From MR-S7 sp000400995 (GTDB lineage: Bacteria; Pseudomonadota; Gammaproteobacteria; Burkholderiales; Burkholderiaceae_C): a stretch of 64,000 nt of DNA. The translations under genes were made by a program, and so were the position numbers. The notes under the pieces are model-generated. The model did not search any database and had not been told where the DNA came from. It saw nothing but the letters and a program-made list of their open reading frames with translations. Location: assembly GCF_045291395.1 (NCBI RefSeq), contig NZ_CP152342.1, forward strand, positions 1,612,001 through 1,676,000, given 5' to 3'. Of this stretch, positions 26,919-36,140 are shown piece after piece. The stretch's first letter is position 1. Each line of letters starts with the position of its first letter.

Positions 26919-28616
26919 ATGCGACCCCACCACGCGTTCTGGCCCAGCCGCCTTCCGCAGGCGATCACCGTGCCGGCCACCTCCCTCTGGGACAACCTGG
27001 CCGTGAATGTGCGGCGCTATCCGGACAAGCCGGCGCTGGTTTTCCTCGGGCAGGAGACCAGCTACCGCGCGCTGCACGACGGCGCGCAGCGCCTGGCAGC
27101 GCGGCTGCAGGCCCTGGGAGTGCGCAAGGGCGACAGGGTGGTGCTGTTCATGCAGAACTGCCCGCAATGGGTGCTGGCGCATTTCGCGATCCTGCGCGCC
27201 AATGCCGTCGTCGTGCCGGTCAATCCCATGAACCGCGCGCAGGAGCTGCAGCACTACCTCCTGGACTCGGAGGCGCGCGTGGCCATCGCCACGGCCGACA
27301 TCGCGGGCGAGCTGGCCACGGCCAGCGCCGCGCTGCCCGAAGGCCAGGGGCTGCAGCACCTCATGGTCACGCAGTATGCGGATGCCTTCGATGCCCCGTC
27401 GCTATCACCGCCGGACATGCCCGACACATGGCGGGAATGGCTGTGCACGCACAGGCCCTTGCCCCTGCTGCACGGGGGGCAGGTGCATGCATGGCACGAG
27501 GCGCTGGACAGTGCCGGCGCGCCTGCGGCGCTGGAGGTCGGGCCCGGCGACCTCGCGGTGCTGCCCTATACCAGCGGCACCACGGGACTGCCCAAGGGAT
27601 GCATGCATCCGCACCGCAGCATCATGCACAACGCCGTCGCCGGCAGCCTCTGGGGCGGCGCCACGGCCGAAAGCGTGGTGCTGGGCGTGCTGCCCCTGTT
27701 CCACATCACGGGGATGGTCAGCGTCATGCATTGCGCCATGTACTGCGGCGCCACGCTGGTGCTCATGCCGCGCTGGGACCGCGACCTGGCCGGCCGGCTC
27801 ATCTCACGCTACCGCGTGACGAGCTGGACCAACATTCCCACCATGATCATCGACCTGCTGGCCAGCCCGCATTTCGCGCAGTACGACCTGTCGAGCCTGC
27901 AGTACATCGGTGGCGGCGGTGCGGCCATGCCACAGGCGGTGGCGCAGCGGCTGCTGGAGCTCTACGGATTGCGCTACGTCGAAGGCTATGGCCTGACGGA
28001 AACCGCGGCGCCCTCGCACAGCAACCCGCCTGACCGCCCCAAGCAGCAATGCCTGGGCATCCCTTTCATAGGCACTGACGCGCGCGTGGTGGACCCGCAG
28101 ACGCTGCAGGAAGTACCGGTGGGCGAGCAAGGAGAGATCGTCATCCACGGCCCCGAGGTCTTCTCGGGCTACTGGAAGCACCCCGAGGCCACGGCGGCGG
28201 CGTTCATGGAGCTGGAGGGCAGGCGGTTCTTCCGCAGCGGCGACCTGGGGCGCATGGACGAGGAGGGCTACTTCTTCCTCACCGACCGCCTCAAGCGCAT
28301 GATCAACGCCAGCGGCTTCAAGGTCTGGCCGGCGGAGGTCGAGGCGCTGATGTTCCGCCACCCCGCAATCCAGGAGGCCTGCGTGATCGCCGCCCAGCAC
28401 GACTACCGCGGCGAGACGGTCAAGGCCGTCGTGGTGCTGCGCGCCAGCCACCGGGACTTGGTCAGCGAGGAGGAGATCGTCGCCTGGTGCCGCGAGCACA
28501 TGGCCGTGTACAAGGTGCCGCGCCTCGTGCGCTTCGTGGATGCGCTGCCCAAGTCCGGCAGCGGCAAGGTCATGTGGCGCCTGCTGCAGGAGGCGCAGAA
28601 CGCAGGGCAGTTGTAG
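26919..28616 (+). CDS. AMP-dependent acyl-CoA synthetase (long-chain fatty acid-CoA ligase-like)
   Basis: A 565-residue ANL-superfamily enzyme that activates a carboxylic acid with ATP and CoA. The P-loop YTSGTTGLPKG is at residues 217-227, followed by GYGLTETAAPSHS and the hinge region RSGDLGRMDEEGYFFLTDRLK. The C-terminal lysine is present in PKSGSGKVMWRLL. AGGAG lies 8 bases ahead of the ATG giving MRPHHAFWPS; the frame opens 32 codons earlier without family similarity. The chain-length preference is not predictable from this sequence. It is probably cotranscribed with the 2OG-Fe oxygenase 41 bases downstream. Confidence 0.87.
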   Translation: MRPHHAFWPSRLPQAITVPATSLWDNLAVNVRRYPDKPALVFLGQETSYRALHDGAQRLAARLQALGVRKGDRVVLFMQNCPQWVLAHFAILRANAVVVPVNPMNRAQELQHYLLDSEARVAIATADIAGELATASAALPEGQGLQHLMVTQYADAFDAPSLSPPDMPDTWREWLCTHRPLPLLHGGQVHAWHEALDSAGAPAALEVGPGDLAVLPYTSGTTGLPKGCMHPHRSIMHNAVAGSLWGGATAESVVLGVLPLFHITGMVSVMHCAMYCGATLVLMPRWDRDLAGRLISRYRVTSWTNIPTMIIDLLASPHFAQYDLSSLQYIGGGGAAMPQAVAQRLLELYGLRYVEGYGLTETAAPSHSNPPDRPKQQCLGIPFIGTDARVVDPQTLQEVPVGEQGEIVIHGPEVFSGYWKHPEATAAAFMELEGRRFFRSGDLGRMDEEGYFFLTDRLKRMINASGFKVWPAEVEALMFRHPAIQEACVIAAQHDYRGETVKAVVVLRASHRDLVSEEEIVAWCREHMAVYKVPRLVRFVDALPKSGSGKVMWRLLQEAQNAGQL

Positions 28617-28657
28617 CCCGCACGGACGTCCTGCGCCAGCGGTTAAGCTCCAGCGGC

Positions 28658-29413
28658 ATGGCGCATGTCACTTTTTCCCCTCCCTACGTTCCTCCGGGCC
28701 AGGTCGTGCCGCAACTGCGCGACCGCGGCTATGCCGTCCTGCAGCCCAACGACACGGCCCTGTGGGCCGGGTGCACCCTGGCCGAGTTGCAGGCGCTGGC
28801 ACAGGACTGGGACGATTTGCCGCCCGACGATTTCCTGAAGGATGGCGGCCGCTACCGCCGCCGGCGCCACTCCTGCTTCGTCGTGGACGGGGATGCAGTG
28901 CAGCAGGTGCCGCACCGCGCGCATTGGCAGCCGGTGGAGTACAACGCGCTGCACGGCGGCATGCAGCGGTGGTTCGCGCCGATGAAGGAGCAGGCCGTGG
29001 TGCTCCCCGCATGGCAGCGGCTGATGCATGCCGTGGCGGGTCTGTCGCAGGCGGCCCTGGCCTCGCGGCCCGAGCGCTGGTACATCGAGGCGCACCAGTT
29101 CCGCATCGACACCGAGGGCGGCATCGGGCGCCCCACGCCGGAGGGCGCGCACCGCGACGGCGTGGACCTGGTGGCGGTGTTCCTCGTCGCGCGGCACGGC
29201 GTCAAGGGGGGCGAAACGCGCATCTTCGAGGCCGCGGGCCCCAACGGCCAGCGCTTCACCCTGAACGAGCCATGGTCCTTGATGCTGCTCGACGATGCGC
29301 GCATGATCCATGAAACCACGCCCATCCAGCCGCTGGAGGAAGGCGGCGGCTGGCGCGACACGCTGGTGCTCACCTGCCGGCGCGCAGGCTTCCAGGGCGA
29401 CGGCGAGCCGTGA
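28658..29413 (+). CDS. 2OG-Fe dioxygenase family protein (2OG-Fe_Oxy_2 type)
   Basis: A 251-residue protein with the non-haem iron facial triad of 2-oxoglutarate dioxygenases: His165 and Asp167 in AHRDGVD and His218 in ARMIHETTPI. The layout, including RWYIEAHQFRI before the first ligand, resembles the family that contains L-isoleucine 4-hydroxylase and related free amino acid hydroxylases. The substrate cannot be assigned. The ribosome site is poor and the start is chosen from the length of family members. It follows the acyl-CoA ligase gene. Confidence 0.75.
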   Translation: MAHVTFSPPYVPPGQVVPQLRDRGYAVLQPNDTALWAGCTLAELQALAQDWDDLPPDDFLKDGGRYRRRRHSCFVVDGDAVQQVPHRAHWQPVEYNALHGGMQRWFAPMKEQAVVLPAWQRLMHAVAGLSQAALASRPERWYIEAHQFRIDTEGGIGRPTPEGAHRDGVDLVAVFLVARHGVKGGETRIFEAAGPNGQRFTLNEPWSLMLLDDARMIHETTPIQPLEEGGGWRDTLVLTCRRAGFQGDGEP

Positions 29414-29497
29414 TTGATTGATGCGCGTCAAGCCGCCGCGCGCGTGATGGCGCCACACTGGACCCCACCACTTCTCTCAACTCGCAAAGGAGATTCC

Positions 29498-29938
29498 ATG
29501 TTCAAGCACATCCTGGTTCCCGTGGACGGTTCGGAAACCTCCATGAAGGCCGTGGCCAAGGCCGCGGCGCTGGCCAAGACCTTCGGCAGCGCGGTCACCG
29601 CGCTGTACGTGATCGACCCCTATCCGTTCACCGGCGTGGGCGCCGATTTCGCCTATGGCCAGGCGCAGTACCTGAGCGCGGCGACCGCCGAGGCCAACAC
29701 GGCCCTGGATGCCGCCAAGACCGCCGTCACGCAGGCCGGCGTGGCCACGGTGAATACCATGGTGGGCGAGGGCCATGCGGTGCACGATGGCATCGTGCGC
29801 GCCGTCGAGAGCGTGGGTGCCGACCTCATCGTCATGGGCTCCCATGGCCGCCGCGGCCTGGAGAAGCTGGTGCTGGGCAGCGTCACGCAGCGCGTGCTGG
29901 GCGTGGCCCACGTGCCGGTGCTGGTGGTGCGCGACTGA
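29498..29938 (+). CDS. universal stress protein UspA family
   Basis: A 146-residue cytoplasmic stress protein. It begins with MFKHILVPVDGSETSM and ends with VPVLVVRD. The ATP-binding signature G-x2-G-x9-G-S is intact in GSHGRRGLEKLVLGSVTQ. It has a consensus AAAGGAG ribosome site and is followed by a strong terminator, so it is probably a single-gene transcript. Usp proteins help survival under starvation or respiratory stress; the exact trigger here is not shown. Confidence 0.95.
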   Translation: MFKHILVPVDGSETSMKAVAKAAALAKTFGSAVTALYVIDPYPFTGVGADFAYGQAQYLSAATAEANTALDAAKTAVTQAGVATVNTMVGEGHAVHDGIVRAVESVGADLIVMGSHGRRGLEKLVLGSVTQRVLGVAHVPVLVVRD

Positions 29939-29956
29939 GCGCACACCGCGCCCTAC

Positions 29957-29987
29957 AAAAAACGGCTCCCGCGGGAGCCGTTTTTTT
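29957..29987. terminator. bidirectional rho-independent terminator
   Basis: Six A, CGGCTCCC, GCGGGAGCCG, seven T: a near-perfect GC-rich hairpin flanked by A and T runs. It serves the usp gene (plus) and the convergent Bug gene (minus). Confidence 0.93.
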
Positions 29988-30007
29988 CATGGGAAGCGCC
30001 GGCAGGA

Positions 30008-30997
30008 TCACTCGATCTTGGCGCCCGAGGCCTCCACGATGCCTTTCCACTGCGTGTACTCGGTCTTGAGCAGCGTGCTGAACTCGGCGGGCGTCATGGC
30101 CTGCGCCTCGGCACCCTGGGCCTGGATGGCGGCCTGCACGTCGGGCTGGGCCAGCAGCTTGTTGACCTCGGTGTTGAGCGTCTGCACCACCGCCGCGGGA
30201 GTGCCGGCGGGGGCCAGCAGGCCGTACCAGGTGCTCACGTCGAAGCCCTTGAAGCCGGACTCGGCCACGGTGGGCACGTCGGGCGCCGAGGAACTGCGCT
30301 TGGCCGAGGTCACGGCCAGCGGGCGCAGCTTGCCCGACTTGATCTGGCCCATGGCCGAGGGCAGGGACGAGACCAGCAGGTCCACGTTGCCCGCCAGCGC
30401 ATCCATGAGCGCGGGGTTGGAGCCCTTGTAGGGCACGTGGCTCAGCTTGATGCCCGCAGCCTGCTCGAACAGGTGGCCCGCGAGGTGGATGGAGGTGCCG
30501 TTGCCGGGCGAGCCGTAGGTGATGGTGCCGGGCTTGTCCTTGGCGGCGGCGACCACGTCGGCCAGGGTCTTGAAGCGCGAGGTGGCGCTGGTGGCGATCA
30601 CCACGGGCGTCCAGGCCACGTGGGCGACGGCCGTCAGGTCCTTGGTCGGATCCCAGGGCAGGCTCTTGTACAGCCAGGGGCCGATCACCAGGTTGTCCTT
30701 CTGGCCCATGACGATGTCGTAGCCCGTGGGCGCGGCCTTCACGGCCTCGGTGATGCCGATGGTGCCGCCCGCGCCGGGCTTGTTGTCGGCCACCACGGTC
30801 CACTTGTTGGCCTCGGTGAGCTTGGCTGACACCAGGCGCGACAGGATGTCGGTGCCGCCGCCGGGCGGGAAGGGCACGATCAGGCGGATGGGCTTGGACG
30901 GATAGGCGCCCGCTGCGGCAGGGGCCGCGGTCTGGGCTTGTGCGGCGCCCAGTGCGCAGGCGAGCACGCCCAGGGAAAGAAGGTGTCTGCGGTGCAT
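30008..30997 (-). CDS. Bug-family tripartite tricarboxylate transporter substrate-binding protein
   Basis: A 329-residue periplasmic receptor. The start giving MHRRHLLSLGVLACALGAAQA is a good signal peptide with GGAG upstream; the open frame runs 55 codons further without sense. The core AYPSKPIRLIVPFPPGGGTD, DNKPGAGGTIG and VPYKGSNPALMDALAGNVD is typical. The MGQKDNLVIGPWLYKSLPWD stretch closely resembles MGQLDNLVIAPLFYKSLPYD of the Bug protein at 58973, so these two are near paralogues. No TctAB partner is adjacent. The next gene upstream is a thiolase 116 bases away. The ligand is unknown. Confidence 0.9.
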   Translation of the reverse strand: MHRRHLLSLGVLACALGAAQAQTAAPAAAGAYPSKPIRLIVPFPPGGGTDILSRLVSAKLTEANKWTVVADNKPGAGGTIGITEAVKAAPTGYDIVMGQKDNLVIGPWLYKSLPWDPTKDLTAVAHVAWTPVVIATSATSRFKTLADVVAAAKDKPGTITYGSPGNGTSIHLAGHLFEQAAGIKLSHVPYKGSNPALMDALAGNVDLLVSSLPSAMGQIKSGKLRPLAVTSAKRSSSAPDVPTVAESGFKGFDVSTWYGLLAPAGTPAAVVQTLNTEVNKLLAQPDVQAAIQAQGAEAQAMTPAEFSTLLKTEYTQWKGIVEASGAKIE

Positions 30998-31113
30998 GGG
31001 GTGAGTCTCCTTGGAATCGGGGGAAATGAAGCCGGTGCGCATGATGGCGCAAACGCCCGCGCGGCAGCCGTGCCGATGCGGGCGCGCGCCATCGCCATTG
31101 GCGATGGCGGGTG

Positions 31114-32298
31114 TCAGATGCGTTCGAAGATGGCCGCGATGCCCTGGCCGCCGCCGATGCACATGGTCACCAGCGCGTAGCGGCCCTGGATGCGCTGCAG
31201 CTCGTGCAGCGCCTTCACGGTGATGACGGCGCCCGTGGCGCCGATCGGGTGGCCCAGCGAGATACCCGAGCCGTTGGGGTTGACCTTGGCCGGGTCCAGG
31301 CCCAGGTCGCGCGTGACGGCGCAGGCCTGGGCGGCGAAGGCCTCGTTGGCTTCGATCACGTCCAGGTCATTGACCGTCAGGCCGGCCTTCTTGAGCGCGA
31401 GCTGCGTGGCGGGCACGGGGCCGATGCCCATGTACTTCGGGTCCACGCCCGCGTGCGCATAGGCCACCAGGCGCGCCAGCGGCTTGGCGCCGCGCGCCTG
31501 GGCGGCCTTGGCCTCCATCAGCACCACGGCGGCGGCCGCGTCGTTGATGCCCGAGGCGTTGCCCGCCGTCACCGTGCCGTTTTCCTTCACGAACACGGGC
31601 TTGAGCTTGGCCATGTCTTCCAGGGTGGCGCCGGAGCGGAAGTGCTCGTCGGTGGCGTAGGCCACCTCGCCCTTCTTGCTCTTGAGCATCACGGGCACGA
31701 TCTGGTCCTTGAAATAGCCCGCCTGCGTGGCGCGCTCGGCGCGGTTGTGGCTCTCGACGGCCAGCTTGTCCTGGTCCTCGCGCGTGATGCCCCACTTGGC
31801 CGCGATGTTCTCGGCCGTCACGCCCATGTGGATGGTGTGGAAGGGGTCGTGCAGCGCGCCGATCATCATGTCGATCATCTTGAAGTCGCCCATGCGCGCG
31901 CCCCAGCGGCTGGTGAGGCTGGCGTAGGGAGCGCGGCTCATGCATTCGGCGCCCGCGCCGATGGCCACGTCGGCGTCGCCCAGCAGGATGGACTGGCTGG
32001 CGCTCACGATGGCCTGCAGACCCGAGCCGCACAGGCGGTTCACGTTGAACGCGGGCGTGCCCTCGGCGCAGCCGCCGTTGATGGCCGCTACGCGGGAGAG
32101 GTACATGTCCTTGGGCTCGGTGTTGACCACGTGGCCGAACACGACGTGGCCCACGTCCTTGCCCTCCACGCTGGCGCGCGCGAGCGACTCGCGCACGACG
32201 GTGGCGCCCAGTTCGGTGGGCGGCACGTCTTTCAGGCTGCCGCCAAAGGTGCCGATGGCGGTGCGCACGGCGGAAACGACGACGACTTCACGGGACAT
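31114..32298 (-). CDS. bktB: acetyl-CoA C-acyltransferase (beta-ketothiolase), BktB-like
   Basis: A 394-residue biosynthetic-type thiolase that condenses or cleaves acyl-CoAs. Nucleophile Cys90 (NRLCGSGLQ), SLGHPIGATG with the active His, and CIGGGQG with the second Cys are all present. The opening MSREVVVVSAVRTAIGTFGG and the middle RWGARMGDFKMIDMMIGALHDPFH closely follow BktB of Cupriavidus necator, which handles C4 and C5 ketoacyl-CoA in polyhydroxyalkanoate formation and beta-oxidation. AGGAG precedes the start. It stands apart from phaC or phaB genes in this window. Confidence 0.92.
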   Translation of the reverse strand: MSREVVVVSAVRTAIGTFGGSLKDVPPTELGATVVRESLARASVEGKDVGHVVFGHVVNTEPKDMYLSRVAAINGGCAEGTPAFNVNRLCGSGLQAIVSASQSILLGDADVAIGAGAECMSRAPYASLTSRWGARMGDFKMIDMMIGALHDPFHTIHMGVTAENIAAKWGITREDQDKLAVESHNRAERATQAGYFKDQIVPVMLKSKKGEVAYATDEHFRSGATLEDMAKLKPVFVKENGTVTAGNASGINDAAAAVVLMEAKAAQARGAKPLARLVAYAHAGVDPKYMGIGPVPATQLALKKAGLTVNDLDVIEANEAFAAQACAVTRDLGLDPAKVNPNGSGISLGHPIGATGAVITVKALHELQRIQGRYALVTMCIGGGQGIAAIFERI

Positions 32299-32333
32299 GG
32301 TGTTCTCCTAGGGTGTGATGGTTGTGAATGAAA

Positions 32334-32374
32334 TCAGGCTCTAGCGCTTGCTGGATAAGCGCAAGCAGCTATCG
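32334..32374 (-). repeat. REP-like palindromic repeat, copy 2
   Basis: On the minus strand it reads ATAGCTGCTTGCGCTTATCC and then AGCAAGCGCTAGAGCC. It lies between the thiolase and SDR genes, in the same orientation as both. Confidence 0.8.
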
Positions 32375-32385
32375 AATGGGTAGTT

Positions 32386-33135
32386 TCAGGCCTCGCGCAC
32401 ATCGGCCACGGGATTCGCGCCGAAGTCCGCGCGCTGCAGCCATGCGAGCACGCGGGCGGCCGCGCCTGCGGGCGAGGCGAGCATGCCGCCGGCCTTGAGG
32501 TTGGCGAAATTCTGCACGTCGGGGAAGTCCGACGCATCGGCGCCGCGCAGCTGCACCTGCATGTCGGTGTCGATCACGCCGGGCGCCAGCGAGCAGACGC
32601 GCGCGCCGTGGGGCTTGGCCGCTTCGTCCAGCGCCAGGCAGCGCGTGAAGTGGTCCATGCCCGCCTTGGCGGCGCAGTAGGCGGCCTGCGAGGCCATGGC
32701 CTTGCGGCCCAGGCCCGAGGAGATGTTGAGCACCTTGCGCGGCACGGCCCAGCCTTCGGTTGCACCGAGGAAGGCCGCGGTGAGCTGCATGGGCGCTTCC
32801 AGCCCCACGCGCAATGCGTTGGCCAGGTCGGCGGCATCGCTGTCCGACAGGGGGGCGATGCGCGGGATCACGCCCGCGTTGTTGATCAGCGTGGCGCTGG
32901 CGAAGCGGCCGGCCTGCTGGCCGGCCAGCCAGTCGCGCAGGCGCCGGGCGGCACCGGCGCCGTCGGCCAGGTCCTGCGCCCATTGTTCCAGCTGGGCGCC
33001 CTCCGGGGCGTGGAGCTGGCCGCTGGGCTGGCGCGACAGGGTGATGAGCGTGTGGCCGGGCTGCAGCAGCTGCCGGGCCATCTCCAGGCCCATGCCGCGC
33101 GATGCGCCGGTGAGGATGGTGAGGTGCTGGGTCAT
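32386..33135 (-). CDS. SDR-family oxidoreductase (sepiapterin reductase/YueD-like)
   Basis: A 249-residue short-chain dehydrogenase. TGASRGMG near residues 9-16, NNAGVIPR, ISSGLGRKA (catalytic Ser) and YCAAKAGMDHF (Tyr-Lys) are in place. The presence of EAPMQLTAAFL and the short C-terminus resemble the sepiapterin reductase/benzil reductase subgroup that reduces small carbonyl compounds with NADPH. The chosen ATG gives MTQHLTILTGASRG; 13 upstream codons are open but unlikely. It is flanked by palindromic repeats on both sides. The substrate is unknown. Confidence 0.85.
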   Translation of the reverse strand: MTQHLTILTGASRGMGLEMARQLLQPGHTLITLSRQPSGQLHAPEGAQLEQWAQDLADGAGAARRLRDWLAGQQAGRFASATLINNAGVIPRIAPLSDSDAADLANALRVGLEAPMQLTAAFLGATEGWAVPRKVLNISSGLGRKAMASQAAYCAAKAGMDHFTRCLALDEAAKPHGARVCSLAPGVIDTDMQVQLRGADASDFPDVQNFANLKAGGMLASPAGAAARVLAWLQRADFGANPVADVREA

Positions 33136-33179
33136 GCTGCGATGGTAATGCAGCCCGCAGGCTGCTCTGCTCATGGATT

Positions 33180-33221
33180 GATAGCTGGTTGCGCTTGTCC
33201 ATCAAGCGCTGGAGGCAAAAA
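33180..33221 (+). repeat. REP-like palindromic repeat, copy 3
   Basis: ATAGCTGGTTGCGCTTGTCC followed by ATCAAGCGCTGGAGGC and an A run. It is the copy nearest to the consensus and lies between the SDR and rluA genes. Confidence 0.85.
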
Positions 33222-33224
33222 ACA

Positions 33225-33869
33225 CTAGAAATCCGGCGGCTGGCTGAAATGGCAGTCGTGGCCCAGGGCAGGGTGGGCGAAGCGCAGCGCGCTGGCATGC
33301 AGCAGCAGCCGGGGCGCGGAGGGCAGTGCGCCTGCGGGCGCGTAGAGCGCGTCGCCCACGATGGGGTAGCCGATGGCGGCCAGGTGCACGCGCAGCTGGT
33401 GCGTGCGCCCGGTGAGCGGCTGCAGCTCGAGCCGCGTGGTGCCTGCCGCTGCGTCGTGGTGCAGCACGCGCCAGCGCGTCTGGCTGGGCTTGCCGTGCGC
33501 CAGGTCGACCTTCTGCATGGGGCGGCGAGGCCAGTCGCGCGCGAGCGGCAGGTCGATGAGCCCCCAGCCATCCGGCGTATCGCTTGCGCGCAGCTGTCCG
33601 TGCACGACGGCGTGGTAGCGCTTGTCCACCGCGCGTGCGGCGAAGGCATCGCCCAGGCGCCGCTGCGCCGCGGCGGTGCGTGCCATCAACACCAGGCCCG
33701 AGGTGGCCTGGTCCAGCCGGTGCACGACCAGCGCGCCGGGCCATGCGCCTTCGGCGCGTGCGGACAGGCAGTCCTGCTTGTCGTCGCCGCGTCCGGGCAC
33801 GCACAGCAGGCCTGCGGGCTTGTGCAGCACCAGCAGGTCGTCGTCCGCGTGCAGGCACTCAATGCCCAT
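33225..33869 (-). CDS. rluA: RluA-family RNA pseudouridine synthase
   Basis: A 214-residue single-domain pseudouridine synthase without an S4 domain, the size of RluA, which modifies 23S rRNA U746 and tRNA U32. The catalytic Asp53 is in VVHRLDQATSGLVLMAR; LTGRTHQLRVHLAAIGYPI and LLLHASALRF are the usual later motifs. Its start overlaps the end of the hybrid kinase gene by 11 bases, so the two are translated together. The target could also be a related RluA-type site. Confidence 0.87.
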   Translation of the reverse strand: MGIECLHADDDLLVLHKPAGLLCVPGRGDDKQDCLSARAEGAWPGALVVHRLDQATSGLVLMARTAAAQRRLGDAFAARAVDKRYHAVVHGQLRASDTPDGWGLIDLPLARDWPRRPMQKVDLAHGKPSQTRWRVLHHDAAAGTTRLELQPLTGRTHQLRVHLAAIGYPIVGDALYAPAGALPSAPRLLLHASALRFAHPALGHDCHFSQPPDF

Positions 33870-36036
33870 GGACGAGGCGGTCCACCGTGGCGCACAGTTC
33901 CTGCACGTCGTTGGGCTTGTGGATCAGCGCGCGGGCGCCTTCGGCCAGGGCGGCCTGCTCGATCTCGGCCGTGACGTAGCCCGAGGCCAGCGCCACGGGC
34001 AGGTCGGCGCGGATGGCCAGCGCCGCGCGCACCAGGTCGATGCCGGAGTAGCCGGGCATGTTGTAGTCGGTCACCAGCAGGTCGTAGCGTGCGGGGTCGC
34101 TCTGCAGCGCCTGGGTGGCCTCGTGCGGGTCGGTGAAGCCGCTCACGGCATAGCCGCGCCGGCGCAGCAGCCGCTGCACGAGGAAGACCAGCGCCTCGTC
34201 GTCGTCCACGTACATCACGTGCCGCTGGCGGTCGCCTGCTCCCGGCGGGGTGTGCGGGCTTGCCGGTGGCACCGGCGCGGCCGCCTGCGCGGGTGCGGCT
34301 GCCACGGGCCCCTGCGCCACGGGGAAGTACAGCGTGAAGCGGCTGCCGTGGCCGGGGCTGCTGTGCACGTCGATGCCGCCGCCGTGCGTGCGCATCACGC
34401 CGTGCACCACGGCCAGGCCCAGGCCGGTGCCCTGGCCCACGGGCTTGGTGGTGAAGAAAGGCTCGAAGATGCGCGAGAGCGTGGCCGCGTCCATGCCGGG
34501 GCCGTCGTCGCGCACGGTCACGGCCACGTAGCCGCCTTCGGCCAGGCCCAGCCGCTCGCGCAGGCGCGGGTCGGGCTGCAGCGGGGCGGCTTCCAGGTGG
34601 ATGTGGCCGCGCCGCGGGCCGATGGCGTGGATGGCGTTGGTGCACAGGTTCAGCAGCGCCTGCTCCACCTGCGTGGCGTCGGCCAGCACCGGCGGGAGGT
34701 CGGGCGGCAGGTGCATGGACAGCTCGATCTCGGGCGGCATGGTGACGCGCAGCAGCCGGTTGGTGTCGCGCGCCACGTCGGCCAGCGAGACGGCGGCGCG
34801 CCGGGGCGGCTCGTTGCGGCTGAAAGTGAGGATCTGGCGCACCAGGTCGCGGGCGCGGCGCCCGGCCTTCTCGATCTCCAGCAGGCTTTCCATGCCTGCG
34901 GAGTCGGCCGCGTAGCCGGCCTTGGCCAGCTCCACGTTGCCCAGGATGGCATGCAGGATGTTGTTGAAGTCGTGCGCGATGCCGCCGGCCATGGTGCCCA
35001 CGGCCTGCATCTTGTGCGACTCGCGCAGCTGCGCCTCGAGCTCGGTGCGGCGCGCCTCGGCGCGCTTGCGGCCGGTGAGGTCGCGTGCGAACACGGTGGT
35101 GGTCTCGCCCTCGGCGTGGCGCTCGAAGGAGACGCTGACCTCCACCGCCAGCTCCTTGCCGCCGGCGGTGAGGGCGGTCATCTCGCCCAGTCCCGCCTGC
35201 GTGGTGAGCTGCGCGAAGGCCAGCACCTGCCCGGCGGTGGGCAGGAAGCGCACCAAAGGGCTGCCCAGTGCGTCGCGCGTGGAGCACTGGAACAGCATGG
35301 CGGCCATGGGGTTGAAGACGGTGATGCGCTGGTGCTGGTCCACGCAGATGATGGCGTCCAGCGCGGAGTTGATCACGGCCTCCAGCCGCAGCTCGCTGGC
35401 GTGCAGCTGGGCGTTGCGCTCCTGCAGCGCCTGCGCGCTGCGCTGCAGGGCCTGGCGCTCGGCCAGCAGGGGGCCCTGGTCGATCACGGCGCACAGGAAC
35501 TGCACCAGCGGGGGCTGGGCGTCCTGCTGCGGCTCCTCGATGCGGGCGATGTGCAGGTCGCCGGTGATGCGGCCTTCGCGGCCGATGTGGAACACGACCT
35601 CGGTGGCCTCGGCCGTGCCTTCGCGGCGCGCTGCGTCGAACGCGGCGCGCACGCGCGGCGCGTCTCCGGCGCTGACGAAGGGCATGAGCGAGGTCAGGGG
35701 GCGGTCGGCCTCGCTGGGCTGGAACGAGCGGTGCGCCATGGAGTTGGCCTGCACCACGATGTCGTGCTCGTCCAGCACCATCAGCGACAGCGGCACGCTG
35801 GAGAACAGCGTTTCGAAGCGCTCGGAGGCGCTCTCGGCCGCGGCCTGGCTGTAGCGCAGCACCTTGTTCTGCGCTTCCAGCTCGGCCTGCGAGGCGCGCA
35901 GCTCGGCGATCAGCGCGGCCACCGCGCCGCTGGCGCGCTCGATGCCGCGGCGCTCGTCCTGGCTGGACGGCGCGGCGGCGGGTGCCGGCGCACCCTGTTC
36001 GGCGCGCAGGAGGAAGGACAGGTCGGGGCGGCTCAT
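33859..36036 (-). CDS. hybrid sensor histidine kinase with PAS domains and C-terminal receiver
   Basis: A 725-residue cytoplasmic kinase with no membrane helices. Two PAS-like domains occupy roughly residues 70-330, with a coiled coil near 45-70. The phosphoacceptor is His355 in GGIAHDFNNILHAILGN (the form common in HisKA_4-type kinases). The ATPase domain shows DDGPGMD and GTGLGLAVVHG. After an Ala-Pro linker comes a receiver domain with the phosphorylated Asp657 in LLVTDYNMPGYSG. No response regulator lies beside it. The signal is unknown. It overlaps rluA downstream and is divergent from the amidohydrolase gene. Confidence 0.88.
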   Translation of the reverse strand: MSRPDLSFLLRAEQGAPAPAAAPSSQDERRGIERASGAVAALIAELRASQAELEAQNKVLRYSQAAAESASERFETLFSSVPLSLMVLDEHDIVVQANSMAHRSFQPSEADRPLTSLMPFVSAGDAPRVRAAFDAARREGTAEATEVVFHIGREGRITGDLHIARIEEPQQDAQPPLVQFLCAVIDQGPLLAERQALQRSAQALQERNAQLHASELRLEAVINSALDAIICVDQHQRITVFNPMAAMLFQCSTRDALGSPLVRFLPTAGQVLAFAQLTTQAGLGEMTALTAGGKELAVEVSVSFERHAEGETTTVFARDLTGRKRAEARRTELEAQLRESHKMQAVGTMAGGIAHDFNNILHAILGNVELAKAGYAADSAGMESLLEIEKAGRRARDLVRQILTFSRNEPPRRAAVSLADVARDTNRLLRVTMPPEIELSMHLPPDLPPVLADATQVEQALLNLCTNAIHAIGPRRGHIHLEAAPLQPDPRLRERLGLAEGGYVAVTVRDDGPGMDAATLSRIFEPFFTTKPVGQGTGLGLAVVHGVMRTHGGGIDVHSSPGHGSRFTLYFPVAQGPVAAAPAQAAAPVPPASPHTPPGAGDRQRHVMYVDDDEALVFLVQRLLRRRGYAVSGFTDPHEATQALQSDPARYDLLVTDYNMPGYSGIDLVRAALAIRADLPVALASGYVTAEIEQAALAEGARALIHKPNDVQELCATVDRLVHGH

Positions 36037-36140
36037 GGCGGCTGGTGGTGGTGCCCGGCGCGGGCCTGCCAGTGTACGCGCTGGGTGGGTGCGGCTTCAG
36101 CCACAATCGGCGCTCCAGCCCCACCGCCGCCGCGCCGACG